Source: Bacteroidales bacterium
GTDB lineage: Bacteria > Bacteroidota > Bacteroidia > Bacteroidales > UBA932
NCBI GenBank assembly: GCA_017625535.1
Contig: JAGAKR010000023.1
Span: 1-64,000 of the forward strand
DNA: 64,000 nt
Reading direction: 5' to 3'
Shown: positions 43,197-51,916 of the stretch, piece by piece
Layout of the letters: each line of letters opens with the position of its first letter
Numbering within the stretch: the first letter of the stretch is position 1
Translations under genes and position numbers: made by a program
The notes under the pieces: generated by a model
Databases searched by the model: none
The model's input: the letters and a program-made list of their open reading frames with translations, nothing else
What the model was told of the DNA's origin: nothing

Positions 43197-44276
43197 TTAC
43201 GGAAACAGCAGTGTAAAGCAAGTGCCGGTTCCGGGGGTGGAGGTGGCGGTGATGCTGCCTCCGTGCAGGTGCATTATCTGGCGGCAGAGGCTTAATCCTA
43301 TGCCGCTGCCACCCTCTTTGGTGGTGAAGAACGGAACAAATATCTTGTCCAGCACCTCGGGCAGTATCCCTTCCCCGTTGTCTGCAACGGAAATTGCCAC
43401 CCTCCATTCGGGGTGATGGGATACTGATACCTCAATCCGTGGCCCGATGCAGCCTGCCCCGGCATTCGCCCCGGAACCCGCCCCGGCAACTGCCGCTGCA
43501 TTTGGGCAAACTGCGGAATCACCACCACCCGTGTTGCAGTTACGTTCATCCCACTCTACAGCATTGCACGCCTCCCGGGCGTTCCGCACAAGGTTTATGA
43601 GAACCTGCTCTATCTGCACCCGGTCTGCCTGCAGGTATATTTCAGTGGAAGGGGGGAGGATATGGATAAAATTGTCGGGAAAAAGATTCTTTAAATCCCT
43701 GAGCAGGGTTCCCAGTTCAACTTTTTCTTTTTTGGGGAGGGGGATTCTTGTGAGGCGGCGGTAATTTTCCACAAACTCCAGCAGTCCTTTGCTCCTTTTG
43801 TGGATTATCTGCACCCCCTGCTGCATATAGGCATAACTTTTCTCATCTACAGTCCGGCTCCCAAGTGTTTCTGAGAGGGAGATGATAGGGGTTATGGAGT
43901 TCATTATCTCGTGCCCCATTACCCGTATGAGTTTCTGCCACGATTCCATCTCATTGGCCTCCATTGTACGCATACGGTATATCCTCATTGCCTCGCGCAA
44001 CTCCTGCACCATCTCCTCCATCTGGGAGTTCCTGTACCCCGATACAAAATTTATGGATGTATCTGAGCACCGGATATTGCGGGCCAACTGTTGCATCAGA
44101 CGTACCTGTATCATCTGCAGCCGGTAGAGGCTGAACCCGAATCCTATAAGGAAAATTAGCAGCAGTACACCTGTGAACGGCATCCCCAGGAGGAAAGCCT
44201 GGAAGCACCCCACGGCAAATGCAGCTATTGCAACTATGTGCATTATTACTATTGTTGAGTATCTTTTCATATGCAT
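43197..44276 (-). CDS. Sensor histidine kinase 2
   Basis: A 359-residue kinase with two N-terminal TMs (about 8-27 and 32-52) and almost no periplasmic loop. The phospho-acceptor His is in VMGHEIMNSITPI (about 123), the N-box is NLVRNAREACNAVEW (about 231) and the G-boxes are DNGEGILPEVLDKIF (about 305) and GSGIGLSLCRQIM (about 332). Between N- and G-boxes lies an unusual insertion of about 40 residues rich in Gly, Ala, Cys and Asn (NTGGGDSAVCPNAAAVAGAG). The gene directly follows its response regulator, four bases apart or less. It is convergent with the chaperone gene. Confidence 0.93.
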   Translation of the reverse strand: MHMKRYSTIVIMHIVAIAAFAVGCFQAFLLGMPFTGVLLLIFLIGFGFSLYRLQMIQVRLMQQLARNIRCSDTSINFVSGYRNSQMEEMVQELREAMRIYRMRTMEANEMESWQKLIRVMGHEIMNSITPIISLSETLGSRTVDEKSYAYMQQGVQIIHKRSKGLLEFVENYRRLTRIPLPKKEKVELGTLLRDLKNLFPDNFIHILPPSTEIYLQADRVQIEQVLINLVRNAREACNAVEWDERNCNTGGGDSAVCPNAAAVAGAGSGANAGAGCIGPRIEVSVSHHPEWRVAISVADNGEGILPEVLDKIFVPFFTTKEGGSGIGLSLCRQIMHLHGGSITATSTPGTGTCFTLLFP

Positions 44277-44279
44277 TGT

Positions 44280-45701
44280 TTACATCCCAAGTTTTTCCAG
44301 TCTCCTGTAAAGGGCAAACCGGGTTATACCAAGCAGTCTGGCAGCTTCGGAAATATTGCCGTTGCTCACCTCCATTGCCCTTTCAATTGCCTGCTGCTCC
44401 AGTTGCTCCAGATTCATCACACTCTCACCTGCCCAGCCCGAACCGCCTGCCCAGCCCCCTCCGGTACTGCCTCCTGCAAATGCTCCGGCCCCCTTTTGTA
44501 CAGGTGCCTTAAGTATAATGTCTGAAGGGTGGATGGAAAATCCGTTCCCCATAATCACCGCCCTCTCCATTACATGCTGCAGCTCCCTCACATTTCCGGG
44601 CCAGGGGTATTTCTGCAGTTTGTTGGCGGCCTCCCTGGTGAGGAGCGGCACTTTTTTCCGGTATTTGTGAGAATATTCCTTCAGGAAATGCTTTGCCAGC
44701 AGGGTAATGTCATTCCCCCGCTCCCTCAGAGGCGGCACATTTATCTCAATTGTATTTATCCTGTAATAAAGGTCCTGCCTGAACTCACCCTGTTCAACCA
44801 TCCGGGCAAGATTTGCATTTGTGGCGCAGATGAGCCTTATATCCAGCGGAATCTTCCTTGTCCCTCCCAGTCTGCTTATGCACCTGTTCTGCAGCACTGC
44901 CAGCAGTTTGGCCTGCATTGGAAGGGTAAGGTTTCCAATCTCATCAAGGAAAAGTGTCCCCCCGTCTGCCAGTTCAATCCTCCCGGCCTTGCTCCCCTTG
45001 GCATCTGTAAAAGCCCCTTTTTCATACCCGAACAGTTCGCTCTCAAACAATTGCTCCGGAATGCTCCCCAAATCTATATGCACAAAACCCCTCCTGCACC
45101 GTGGGGAACTTTGGTGCAGCATCCTGGCAATAAGGTCCTTCCCCGTACCGTTCTCCCCAAGCACCAGCACATTTGCATCGGTGCCAGCAACCTTCCCTAC
45201 AGTATCAAAAACTTCATCCATAGCGGCAGACTCCCCAATCATATCTGTTGCCCCGGCGGCATAATCCTGCATTGCGGCAACCTTTTCCCTCAGGGAATCC
45301 GCCTCAAGCCTGCTTTTCCTCAATTTTATTCCCGACAGCACAGTAGCCAGCAGTTTCTCCTTCTCCCAAGGCTTGGCAATGAAATCAGTTGCCCCGGCCT
45401 TGATGGCCTTTACCGCCTTTTCTGTATCCGAATAGGCAGTCATAAAGATTACCACAGACTGCGGATCTGCTGCAAGAATCTTTTCCAGCCAGTGGAACCC
45501 CTCCTGACCGCTCATGGTATTCTGACGGAAATTCATATCCAGCAGAATTACATCGGGATTGAAATCCTTCAAAAACTGCTCTATCCTCTGCGGGTCCTTT
45601 GCCACCTTTATCTTCTCCATATAAGGCTCCAGCAGCAGGTTGAGTGCAAACAGCACATCCTCATTGTCATCAACTACAAGTATCTTCCCTTGTTTGTCCA
45701 T
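44280..45701 (-). CDS. Sigma-54-dependent response regulator 2 (NtrC family)
   Basis: A 473-residue regulator starting at ATG 45701 (MDKQGKILVVDDN); an upstream frame would extend through the promoter. Receiver: phospho-acceptor Asp in VILLDMNF (about 54), Lys in AKPWEKEK (about 107). AAA+: Walker A GENGTGKD (about 172), GAFTDA (about 216), Walker B GTLFLDEIGN (about 238), RQDLYYRINT (about 292). A glycine/tryptophan-rich linker (GGSTGGGWAGGSGWAG) leads to a Fis-type HTH (EAARLLGITRFALYRRLEKLGM). It is divergent from permease 5, its likely target, and paralogous to regulator 1. Confidence 0.93.
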   Translation of the reverse strand: MDKQGKILVVDDNEDVLFALNLLLEPYMEKIKVAKDPQRIEQFLKDFNPDVILLDMNFRQNTMSGQEGFHWLEKILAADPQSVVIFMTAYSDTEKAVKAIKAGATDFIAKPWEKEKLLATVLSGIKLRKSRLEADSLREKVAAMQDYAAGATDMIGESAAMDEVFDTVGKVAGTDANVLVLGENGTGKDLIARMLHQSSPRCRRGFVHIDLGSIPEQLFESELFGYEKGAFTDAKGSKAGRIELADGGTLFLDEIGNLTLPMQAKLLAVLQNRCISRLGGTRKIPLDIRLICATNANLARMVEQGEFRQDLYYRINTIEINVPPLRERGNDITLLAKHFLKEYSHKYRKKVPLLTREAANKLQKYPWPGNVRELQHVMERAVIMGNGFSIHPSDIILKAPVQKGAGAFAGGSTGGGWAGGSGWAGESVMNLEQLEQQAIERAMEVSNGNISEAARLLGITRFALYRRLEKLGM

Positions 45702-45727
45702 AAACATCCGTTTAGCAGGTTTTATTG

Positions 45728-45735
45728 CAAATATA
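45728..45735 (-). promoter_or_regulatory. -7 box for response regulator 2
   Basis: TATATTTG on the minus strand, 26 bases before the ATG at 45701. Confidence 0.6.
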
Positions 45736-45757
45736 CTCATTTCTGCCCTGTGTGCCA

Positions 45758-45808
45758 TGTGCGGAAACGCACTTGCTTTGTTGCATATCCGCACACCTGC
45801 GCAAGTGC
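45758..45808. promoter_or_regulatory. Nested palindromes in the regulator 2 / permease 5 divergent gap
   Basis: TGTGCGGA (45758-45765) is inverted at TCCGCACA (45789-45796), GTGCG-GAAA-CGCAC forms a hairpin (45759-45772), and GCACTTGC (about 45769-45776) is inverted at GCAAGTGC (45801-45808). They lie just upstream of the regulator's -7 box and look like binding sites shared by both divergent genes. Confidence 0.6.
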
Positions 45809-45850
45809 TTCTGTTTCTGTAATATAAACATTACCAGAATGTTGCTTGTG

Positions 45851-45866
45851 TGGCACGGATTTGTTT
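45851..45866 (+). promoter_or_regulatory. Weak sigma-54-like element before permease 5
   Basis: TGGCACGGATTTGTTT has a good -24 TGGCAC, but TTG comes one base early and the -12 GC is absent. Given only as a candidate because an NtrC-type gene is divergent from it. Confidence 0.25.
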
Positions 45867-45902
45867 GGCAATAATGACAACAACAAACTAAATTTGTATT
45901 CT

Positions 45903-48290
45903 ATGTTAGGACATTATTTTACAGTGGCGGTAAGAAATCTTCTAAAATACAAGACGCAGAATCTTATCTGTATTCTGGGGCTTGCGGTGGGTATCCTGTG
46001 TTTTTCGGTGTGTCTTTATTGTACCCGTTTTGTGCATTCAACCAACAGCTGTTTTCCAAATCATGGGAGGATAGTGGAACTGAATTTGCGTAGTAGTAAC
46101 AGGGTACTTTCAGGTACGCCTTCAGATTTGTCAGAAAAGTTGCGTACTATGGATATTCCTCAGATCAATGAGGTAACATGTGTCCCATATATTAGGAATA
46201 TTCCTTACAATGTTCATATTTCCAATGATGAAGTTCTGCCATATAACTTGTTGTCAATGGAAGTTGATACAGCATTCAATACTGTATTTCGCCCACATAT
46301 TATAGCTGGAAACTGGGGAAGTGCCGTTTTAGAGGAGAATTCCTTGATTATAAGCAGATCCACTGCAGAAATGATTTTTGGGGGAGTATTGGATGCCTTG
46401 GGAAAATCCTTTATCCTTGCCAAAAGACAGTACAATCCTGCAACACCCCGGACGGGTGGGGTACAATATAGGATTGCGGCAGTTATGGAAGATATTCCCT
46501 ACAATAATACTCTCTGCTTTATGGGGCATATTGATGTGTTAAGGCTCAATGATTCTGAAGGCTTTATCAGGAACTTTAAAAAGGATGGGACAACAGGAAC
46601 CCGTACTTATGTTTTACTTGAAAATAATACCTCCCCTCAGGAGCTTGGTGACAGACTGGGATATGAGGATTTTACTATAAGATTGTTTGACGAGGACTGG
46701 TCTGTGATTGCAAAAAAACCAGGTGTGGAGACAGGGTTTCTCCTTGCTTCTTTCATTACATTGGCAATAGGGGTAATGCTTTTGTCAATTACCCTCCTCA
46801 ATTTCTTCAATTTCCTGGTATCATTTTTCTATACCAGAACAAGGGAATATTCCTTGAGGAAGGTGTATGGCGGCAATCAGACCCAGCTATTCCTACAGCT
46901 TTATGTGCAGGCTGCACTTATGGTGCTCCTCTCTTCGCTGGTAATGCTCTCTCTGGTGGAAATTCTGGGTGACAATCTCCGTTTCTCATTCAGCCTTGCA
47001 GAGATAAATATACAGTTCAGCCGTCAGCTCCTTATGGAGCACGCGTTGCAGTATCTGGTAATGATACTTGTTGTGAGTGCGGCAATATGCCACATTATTG
47101 CCCGCAGGCTCCACAAAATATCGGTGAGCAAGGGAATAGGTTCGGGGAGAAAAGGAAAAAATGTTACAGGGAGGAACATAATGCTCTGGTGGCAACTCTT
47201 TATAAGCTGGATTTTCACAGGCCTTGTGCTGGCTATGTCCCTGCAGTCCAACTTAAGTACAGAGTCTCTCTTTCCAACCCTTTCCAAATCCAAGAAAAAG
47301 GAGATTCTCAGTATCCCGATGGAGTATTCCTTCCTCACCAATGCACAGAAGCAGTCTCTGGTGGATGAGTTTGTGAAGCATCCCGGAGTGGCCGATGCAA
47401 TGATTGGAGACATATCATTGGTGGAAGGGTATTCAGGCTACTCAGGATTTTATTGGGAAGGGGAGAAGGACAAGCCTTGGTTTGAGTCGGGAATTCTTTC
47501 TGTTCCAAATAATTACTTTGCATTTATGAATGTTGCCCTTATACAGGGCAGGCATCCTGCCGTTGAAGGGGAAATTATTGTGGACAGCAGGTTTGCGGAA
47601 TTGCGCAATGTGGATGTGGTTGGAAGGAATCTGTTTACAGATAATGCCAGCTATACCATTTGCGGTGTGAGTGAAGAGCATAAGTTCAGTATATACTCTG
47701 AAAATAGTGATACCGGTTTCCTGTTGGTTCCAAGACCAAGGGGGGAATATATAGGGCACTGTTACCTCAAATGCCACCCCGGGCAGGTGGAAGAGGTGAG
47801 GCAATGGGTTACAGGAATTCTGCGTAAGGAATTGCCTTCCAATGTGGAGGCCAGGGTTGTCACCTTCCTTGATGATATACACGAGGTGCAGATACTGGAG
47901 TATACCCTCCGTAAGGTGTTTGTATTCTTTGCGGTAATCTGTATAATCATTACCCTGCTGGGTGTATATTCCTGCATAAGTTTTGATACGCTGCGCCGCC
48001 AGAAGGAGGTGGCCCTCCGCAAGATAAACGGTGCCGGCAGCCTGCACATTGCCTGGGTATTCATCCGCCTTTATGCTGTACTCCTTGTTACCAGCGCTGC
48101 AGTGGCATTCCCTCTGCTCTATGTGGTGTTCGGGTATTGGAGACAGATGTATGTGAAATTCTTTGATTACGGCCCATACTTCTGGGGTGTGCTCTTCCTT
48201 TTCCTTGCAGCAATGGTGGCGTTCACTATTGCATTCAAGATAAACAGGATAGTGCGGCTCAACCCGGCGGAAGTGATCAAGAGCGAGTAG
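45903..48290 (+). CDS. FtsX/MacB-type ABC permease 5
   Basis: A 795-residue double-FtsX permease with the same layout as permeases 1-4: TM1 at about 22-42, periplasmic domain to about 280, FtsX domain 1 (TMs near 285-310, 335-355, 380-400), mid TM near 430-450, second periplasmic domain, and FtsX domain 2 from about 680 with coupling motif FDTLRRQKEVALRKINGAG. It has no ATPase domain and no ATPase neighbour, so it must borrow one, perhaps the one encoded at 20290. ATG at 45903 gives the normal N-terminus. A TAAATTTG box (45889-45896) is only six bases from this ATG. It is divergent from regulator 2. Confidence 0.9.
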   Translation: MLGHYFTVAVRNLLKYKTQNLICILGLAVGILCFSVCLYCTRFVHSTNSCFPNHGRIVELNLRSSNRVLSGTPSDLSEKLRTMDIPQINEVTCVPYIRNIPYNVHISNDEVLPYNLLSMEVDTAFNTVFRPHIIAGNWGSAVLEENSLIISRSTAEMIFGGVLDALGKSFILAKRQYNPATPRTGGVQYRIAAVMEDIPYNNTLCFMGHIDVLRLNDSEGFIRNFKKDGTTGTRTYVLLENNTSPQELGDRLGYEDFTIRLFDEDWSVIAKKPGVETGFLLASFITLAIGVMLLSITLLNFFNFLVSFFYTRTREYSLRKVYGGNQTQLFLQLYVQAALMVLLSSLVMLSLVEILGDNLRFSFSLAEINIQFSRQLLMEHALQYLVMILVVSAAICHIIARRLHKISVSKGIGSGRKGKNVTGRNIMLWWQLFISWIFTGLVLAMSLQSNLSTESLFPTLSKSKKKEILSIPMEYSFLTNAQKQSLVDEFVKHPGVADAMIGDISLVEGYSGYSGFYWEGEKDKPWFESGILSVPNNYFAFMNVALIQGRHPAVEGEIIVDSRFAELRNVDVVGRNLFTDNASYTICGVSEEHKFSIYSENSDTGFLLVPRPRGEYIGHCYLKCHPGQVEEVRQWVTGILRKELPSNVEARVVTFLDDIHEVQILEYTLRKVFVFFAVICIIITLLGVYSCISFDTLRRQKEVALRKINGAGSLHIAWVFIRLYAVLLVTSAAVAFPLLYVVFGYWRQMYVKFFDYGPYFWGVLFLFLAAMVAFTIAFKINRIVRLNPAEVIKSE

Positions 48291-48351
48291 CTGGAACAAT
48301 TTTTTTTCAGACAGGAACATTCAGGGTGTGATAATTTTTCGTGGAAAATGG

Positions 48352-48359
48352 TATTTTTG
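48352..48359 (+). promoter_or_regulatory. -7 box for the ibrA-like gene
   Basis: TATTTTTG lies nine bases before ATG 48369. Because it overlaps the region after an upstream in-frame ATG (48348), it argues for the downstream start. Confidence 0.5.
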
Positions 48360-48368
48360 CACCTAAGG

Positions 48369-49667
48369 ATGATAACCCAACTTAACGTATATGATGCCAC
48401 AATGGCCCGCTTCAAGATGATATTTGATCATTTTGAGTATGTATATGTCTCCTTCTCCGGAGGAAAGGACAGCGGGCTGCTGCTTAATATGGCAATAGAG
48501 TATATCCGCAAGTACGCACCTGGCAGAAGGCTTGGCGTGTTCCATATGGATTATGAGATACAGTACAGACATACCACAGAGTATGTGCAGCGCACCTGGG
48601 AGCAGAACAGCGACATATTGGACATATACCATTGCTGCATACCTTTCAAGGTCTCAACCTGCACCTCCATGTACCAGGATTTCTGGCGTCCTTGGGACCC
48701 CAAGATGAAGGATCTCTGGGTAAGGGAACTTCCCCGGAATGCATATACTGAGAAAGATTTCAGTTTCTATACCCAGGGACAGAGGGATTATGATTTCCAG
48801 TTCCTTTTTGCAACCTGGCTCAGAGTAAAGAAGAACTATAGCAACGTGTGCTGTCTTGTGGGCATCAGAACCCAGGAGAGCATCAACCGCTGGCGTACAA
48901 TCCACAGCGACAATAACTACCGTCATTGGCAGGGGTGCAAATGGACCCGCGAGATAGACAAGCAGGTCTACAATGCGTATCCCATCTACGATTGGGAGAC
49001 AGAAGATGTGTGGGCGGCCTACGGCAAGTTCGGATGGGACTATAACCGCCTCTACGACCTCTACTGGAAGTCGGGTATCCCCCTTGCCCGCCAGAGGGTT
49101 GCAAGTCCGTTCATATCTGAGGCAATATCCTATCTTGGAGTTTACAGGGCCATAGACCCCGATACCTGGGGAAAGATGATAAGCCGTGTGAACGGAGTGA
49201 ATTTCAGTGGAATGTACGGCAATACTACAGCAATGGGCTGGCGCTCCATAAACTGCCCTCCCGGGAAGACCTGGAAGGAGTATATGTATTTCCTGCTGGA
49301 TACTCTTCCCGATGAGATCCGGAACAATTATCTCTCAAAACTGGAGGTGAGCCGCAGATTCTGGCGCACCAAAGGAGGGGTACTTGCTGATGAAACCATC
49401 CAGAAACTCCGTGATGCGGGGGTCAGGTTTACAGTAGGGAAGGATACCTCCTACAAAACCAACAAGAAACCCGTTATGATGGAGTATATAGATGATATAG
49501 ATATACCGGAGTTCAGGGAGATACCATCATACAAGAGGATGTGCATCTGTATACTCAAGAACGATCACGCCTGCAAATATATGGGCTTTGCCATAACAAA
49601 AAAGGAGAAGGAGATGAGGGAGAGGGTAATGAAAAAGTATAAAGCACTTAAAAATGGAAGAATATAA
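48369..49667 (+). CDS. IbrA-like PAPS-reductase-family protein (DUF3440)
   Basis: A 432-residue protein of the adenine nucleotide alpha hydrolase / PAPS reductase superfamily. The PP-loop is VSFSGGKDSGLLL at about residues 25-37. The C-terminal half has the DUF3440 pattern: WETEDVWAAYGKFGWDYNRLYDLYWKSGIPLARQRVASPF (about 213-255) and later KRMCICILKNDHACKYMGF with Cys residues. IbrA was first described with IbrB in E. coli as a regulator of prophage-encoded Eib genes; the reaction is unknown. The ParB-like IbrB homologue overlaps its 3' end by 14 bases. The pair recalls the Dnd phosphorothioation proteins (PAPS reductase plus ParB-like), but identity of function is not established. Confidence 0.85.
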   Translation: MITQLNVYDATMARFKMIFDHFEYVYVSFSGGKDSGLLLNMAIEYIRKYAPGRRLGVFHMDYEIQYRHTTEYVQRTWEQNSDILDIYHCCIPFKVSTCTSMYQDFWRPWDPKMKDLWVRELPRNAYTEKDFSFYTQGQRDYDFQFLFATWLRVKKNYSNVCCLVGIRTQESINRWRTIHSDNNYRHWQGCKWTREIDKQVYNAYPIYDWETEDVWAAYGKFGWDYNRLYDLYWKSGIPLARQRVASPFISEAISYLGVYRAIDPDTWGKMISRVNGVNFSGMYGNTTAMGWRSINCPPGKTWKEYMYFLLDTLPDEIRNNYLSKLEVSRRFWRTKGGVLADETIQKLRDAGVRFTVGKDTSYKTNKKPVMMEYIDDIDIPEFREIPSYKRMCICILKNDHACKYMGFAITKKEKEMRERVMKKYKALKNGRI

Positions 49668-50175
49668 GAGTCCGGTTTACAACGTACTTGCCGTACCGGT
49701 GGAAAAGGTGAGGGCAAACAACTATAACCCCAATGTGGTTGCCCCTCCGGAGATGGAGTTGCTTGAACTCTCCATCTGGGAAGACGGCTATACTATGCCT
49801 TGTGTATGCTATTATGATGCAGAGGAGGATATTTATGAACTTGTGGACGGTTATCACAGGTATATGGTGATGAAGACATCAAAAAGGATTATGGAGAGGG
49901 AAAAGGGGCTTCTTCCTGTATCTGTAATAGACAAGCCGCTGCAGGAGAGGATGGCGTCAACCATACGCCACAACAGGGCAAGAGGGGTGCATCAGGTTGA
50001 ACTTATGAGCGGTATAGTGGGTGAACTCACAAAGTCTGGTATGGCGGATTCCTGGATAATTAAGAACATTGGAATGGACAAGGATGAACTGTTGCGCCTG
50101 AAGCAGATTACAGGTCTTGCAGAACTTTTTGCAGGCAAGGAGTTCGGAATGTCAAAAGAGTGGGTTGAGGATTGA
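49654..50175 (+). CDS. IbrB-like ParB/Srx-domain protein
   Basis: A 173-residue protein with a ParB-type domain: VPVEKVRANNYNPNVV (about 14-29), ELLELSIWEDGYTMPCVCYYD (about 35-55), LVDGYHRY (about 64-71, the box II-like motif), and STIRHNRARGVHQVE (about 103-117). An HTH-like end (IVGELTKSGMADSWIIKNIGMDKDELLRLKQITGLA) follows. It overlaps ibrA by 14 bases, so translation is coupled. In the sulfiredoxin/ParB fold DGYHR-type motifs can bind nucleotides. Its partner role with IbrA is known only genetically in E. coli. Confidence 0.85.
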   Translation: MEEYKSPVYNVLAVPVEKVRANNYNPNVVAPPEMELLELSIWEDGYTMPCVCYYDAEEDIYELVDGYHRYMVMKTSKRIMEREKGLLPVSVIDKPLQERMASTIRHNRARGVHQVELMSGIVGELTKSGMADSWIIKNIGMDKDELLRLKQITGLAELFAGKEFGMSKEWVED

Positions 50176-50214
50176 AAAAAATCATTAACTTTACCAAAAT
50201 TTACCCAAACTGAA

Positions 50215-51849
50215 ATGCAAAAGTTTGATTACATAGTAGTAGGTAGCGGACTTGCAGGGTTATATGCGGCTTACAAAGCCTCGTTTAAAGGGAATGTGGC
50301 TGTAATAACCAAATCGTTTGTAAGAGAGAGCAATTCATTCAATGCCCAGGGCGGAATTGCGGCCGTTACATCTTTTGAGGATGATCCTCAGATTCACAAA
50401 TCAGATACTTTGATTGCCGGCAGGGGGCTGTGCGAAGACTCTTCTGTAGACGTGCTGGTAAATGAAGGTCCACACAGAATTCAGGAAATCATTGCGGACG
50501 GAATGAAGTTCGACACAGAGAACGGTGCTCTTGCCCTTGGTCTTGAGGGCGGTCACCACAAGAGGAGGATTCTCCACGCAGGAGGTGATTCCACCGGACG
50601 CTGGATAACGGAATTTGTGATTTCCAAAGTTGAAGAGAAAGAGAACATAACAGTATATGAGAACACCTCTCTCCTTGATTTCCTTGTTGAGGACGGGGTA
50701 TGTTATGGAGTGCGCTGCTGGAGTGAAAATCCGTCCCTCATAGGGGAGGAGGCAGGCGGCAACGGCAAAGAGGTTCTCCTGTATGCAAACAATGTGTTCC
50801 TCACTTCCGGCGGTACATCTGCCATCTATGCCAGGACAACCAATCCTCAGACAACAATCGGTGACGGCCTTGCAGTTGCATACAAGAACGGCTGCAGGAT
50901 TATGGATATGGAGTTCATCCAGTTCCATCCGTCGGGACTGTATATAAAGGACTCTTCAAAGGCTTTCCTTATAAGTGAGGCTGTAAGGGGAGAGGGTGCC
51001 CACCTTATGGGTAAAGACGGCAAGAGGTTTATGGTTCCTATACACGAACTTGCAGAACTGGCTCCAAGGGATATTGTGGCCCGCTCCATCTACAAGCAGA
51101 TGTACAAGGACAATATGCCGTATGTAACCCTTTCGCTCAAGCATTTGAACAAAGAGGAGATTCTCAGCCGTTTCCCTTCCATAAATGCAAAATGCCAGGA
51201 GTACGGCTATGACCTTACAAATGAGATTCCGGTAGCACCTGCTGCACATTATACTGTTGGCGGTGTGGTTTCCAATATGGACGGACGTACAGATATAAAG
51301 AGGCTGTATGTCTGCGGTGAGATTGCCGCTACAGGCATTATGGGTGCCAACAGGCTGGCTTCAAACTCACTTATAGAGTGCCTTGTTTTTGCCAATCGTG
51401 CGGTTGAGGATTCTGTAAAGAACGGTGAGCCGCAGCGTGTTCCAGTATTCAAGGAGGAGTATTACAGGGATGAGGAGAATGCACAGTTCTACCAGCAGTT
51501 GAAAGTGAAGGTTTCTGAGATTATGAATGCACACGCTGGAATAGTGAGGACCGAAGAGGGATTGAAAGAGGGTCTGCGCAAGATAGAGGAGCTGGCAACT
51601 GAACTTATGATGAACAGGAAGGTTATTGGCACTGTTCCGGTTAAGGAGTATTATGAGGATGCATCGTGGAGGCTCCTTATTGTGGCTTCACTCATAATGA
51701 ATCCGGCCCTGCTAAGGAAAGAGAGCCGCGGAGGCCATTACAGGGAGGATTTCCCTTGTACGGACGAGAGTTATCAGGTGCATTCTGTGCAGCAGATGGG
51801 CAAGGAGATTACCACTGCCCCTGTGAACAGGGATTACCTTGTATTTTAA
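50215..51849 (+). CDS. nadB: L-aspartate oxidase
   Basis: A 544-residue flavoprotein that oxidises L-aspartate to iminoaspartate, the first step of de novo NAD synthesis. The FAD-binding GSGLAGLYAA motif is at residues 10-19; SNSFNAQGGIAA (about 40-51) and the flavin/substrate regions LEGGHHKRRILHAGGDSTG (about 112-130) and MEFIQFHPSGLY (about 228-239) are as in NadB. AAHYTVGGVVSN (about 345) and ASNSLIECLVFANRA (about 385) complete the site. It is followed by nadC and nadA. A hairpin between nadB and nadC may reduce read-through. Confidence 0.96.
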   Translation: MQKFDYIVVGSGLAGLYAAYKASFKGNVAVITKSFVRESNSFNAQGGIAAVTSFEDDPQIHKSDTLIAGRGLCEDSSVDVLVNEGPHRIQEIIADGMKFDTENGALALGLEGGHHKRRILHAGGDSTGRWITEFVISKVEEKENITVYENTSLLDFLVEDGVCYGVRCWSENPSLIGEEAGGNGKEVLLYANNVFLTSGGTSAIYARTTNPQTTIGDGLAVAYKNGCRIMDMEFIQFHPSGLYIKDSSKAFLISEAVRGEGAHLMGKDGKRFMVPIHELAELAPRDIVARSIYKQMYKDNMPYVTLSLKHLNKEEILSRFPSINAKCQEYGYDLTNEIPVAPAAHYTVGGVVSNMDGRTDIKRLYVCGEIAATGIMGANRLASNSLIECLVFANRAVEDSVKNGEPQRVPVFKEEYYRDEENAQFYQQLKVKVSEIMNAHAGIVRTEEGLKEGLRKIEELATELMMNRKVIGTVPVKEYYEDASWRLLIVASLIMNPALLRKESRGGHYREDFPCTDESYQVHSVQQMGKEITTAPVNRDYLVF

Positions 51850-51859
51850 TGCAGCATAT

Positions 51860-51899
51860 CTGTCGGGAGGAGAATCTTCTTCCCCGACAGATTTTTTTT
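51860..51899 (+). terminator. Hairpin terminator between nadB and nadC
   Basis: CTGTCGGG (from 51861) pairs with CCCGACAG (51884-51892) around GGAGAATCTTCTTC, followed by eight T. The left arm is a copy of the over-represented octamer; the right arm has CCCCGACA. Confidence 0.8.
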
Positions 51900-51916
51900 G
51901 AAAAACAGAGACAATT

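Noticed and set aside
44529..45827. 432-codon plus-strand frame opposite response regulator 2
   Set aside because: It is an antisense shadow of a gene with complete receiver, AAA+ and HTH motifs; the antisense product has no recognisable features.
45889..45896. TAAATTTG as a normal promoter of permease 5
   Set aside because: It lies only six bases before the ATG, so the message would be leaderless; kept only as a remark in the gene entry.
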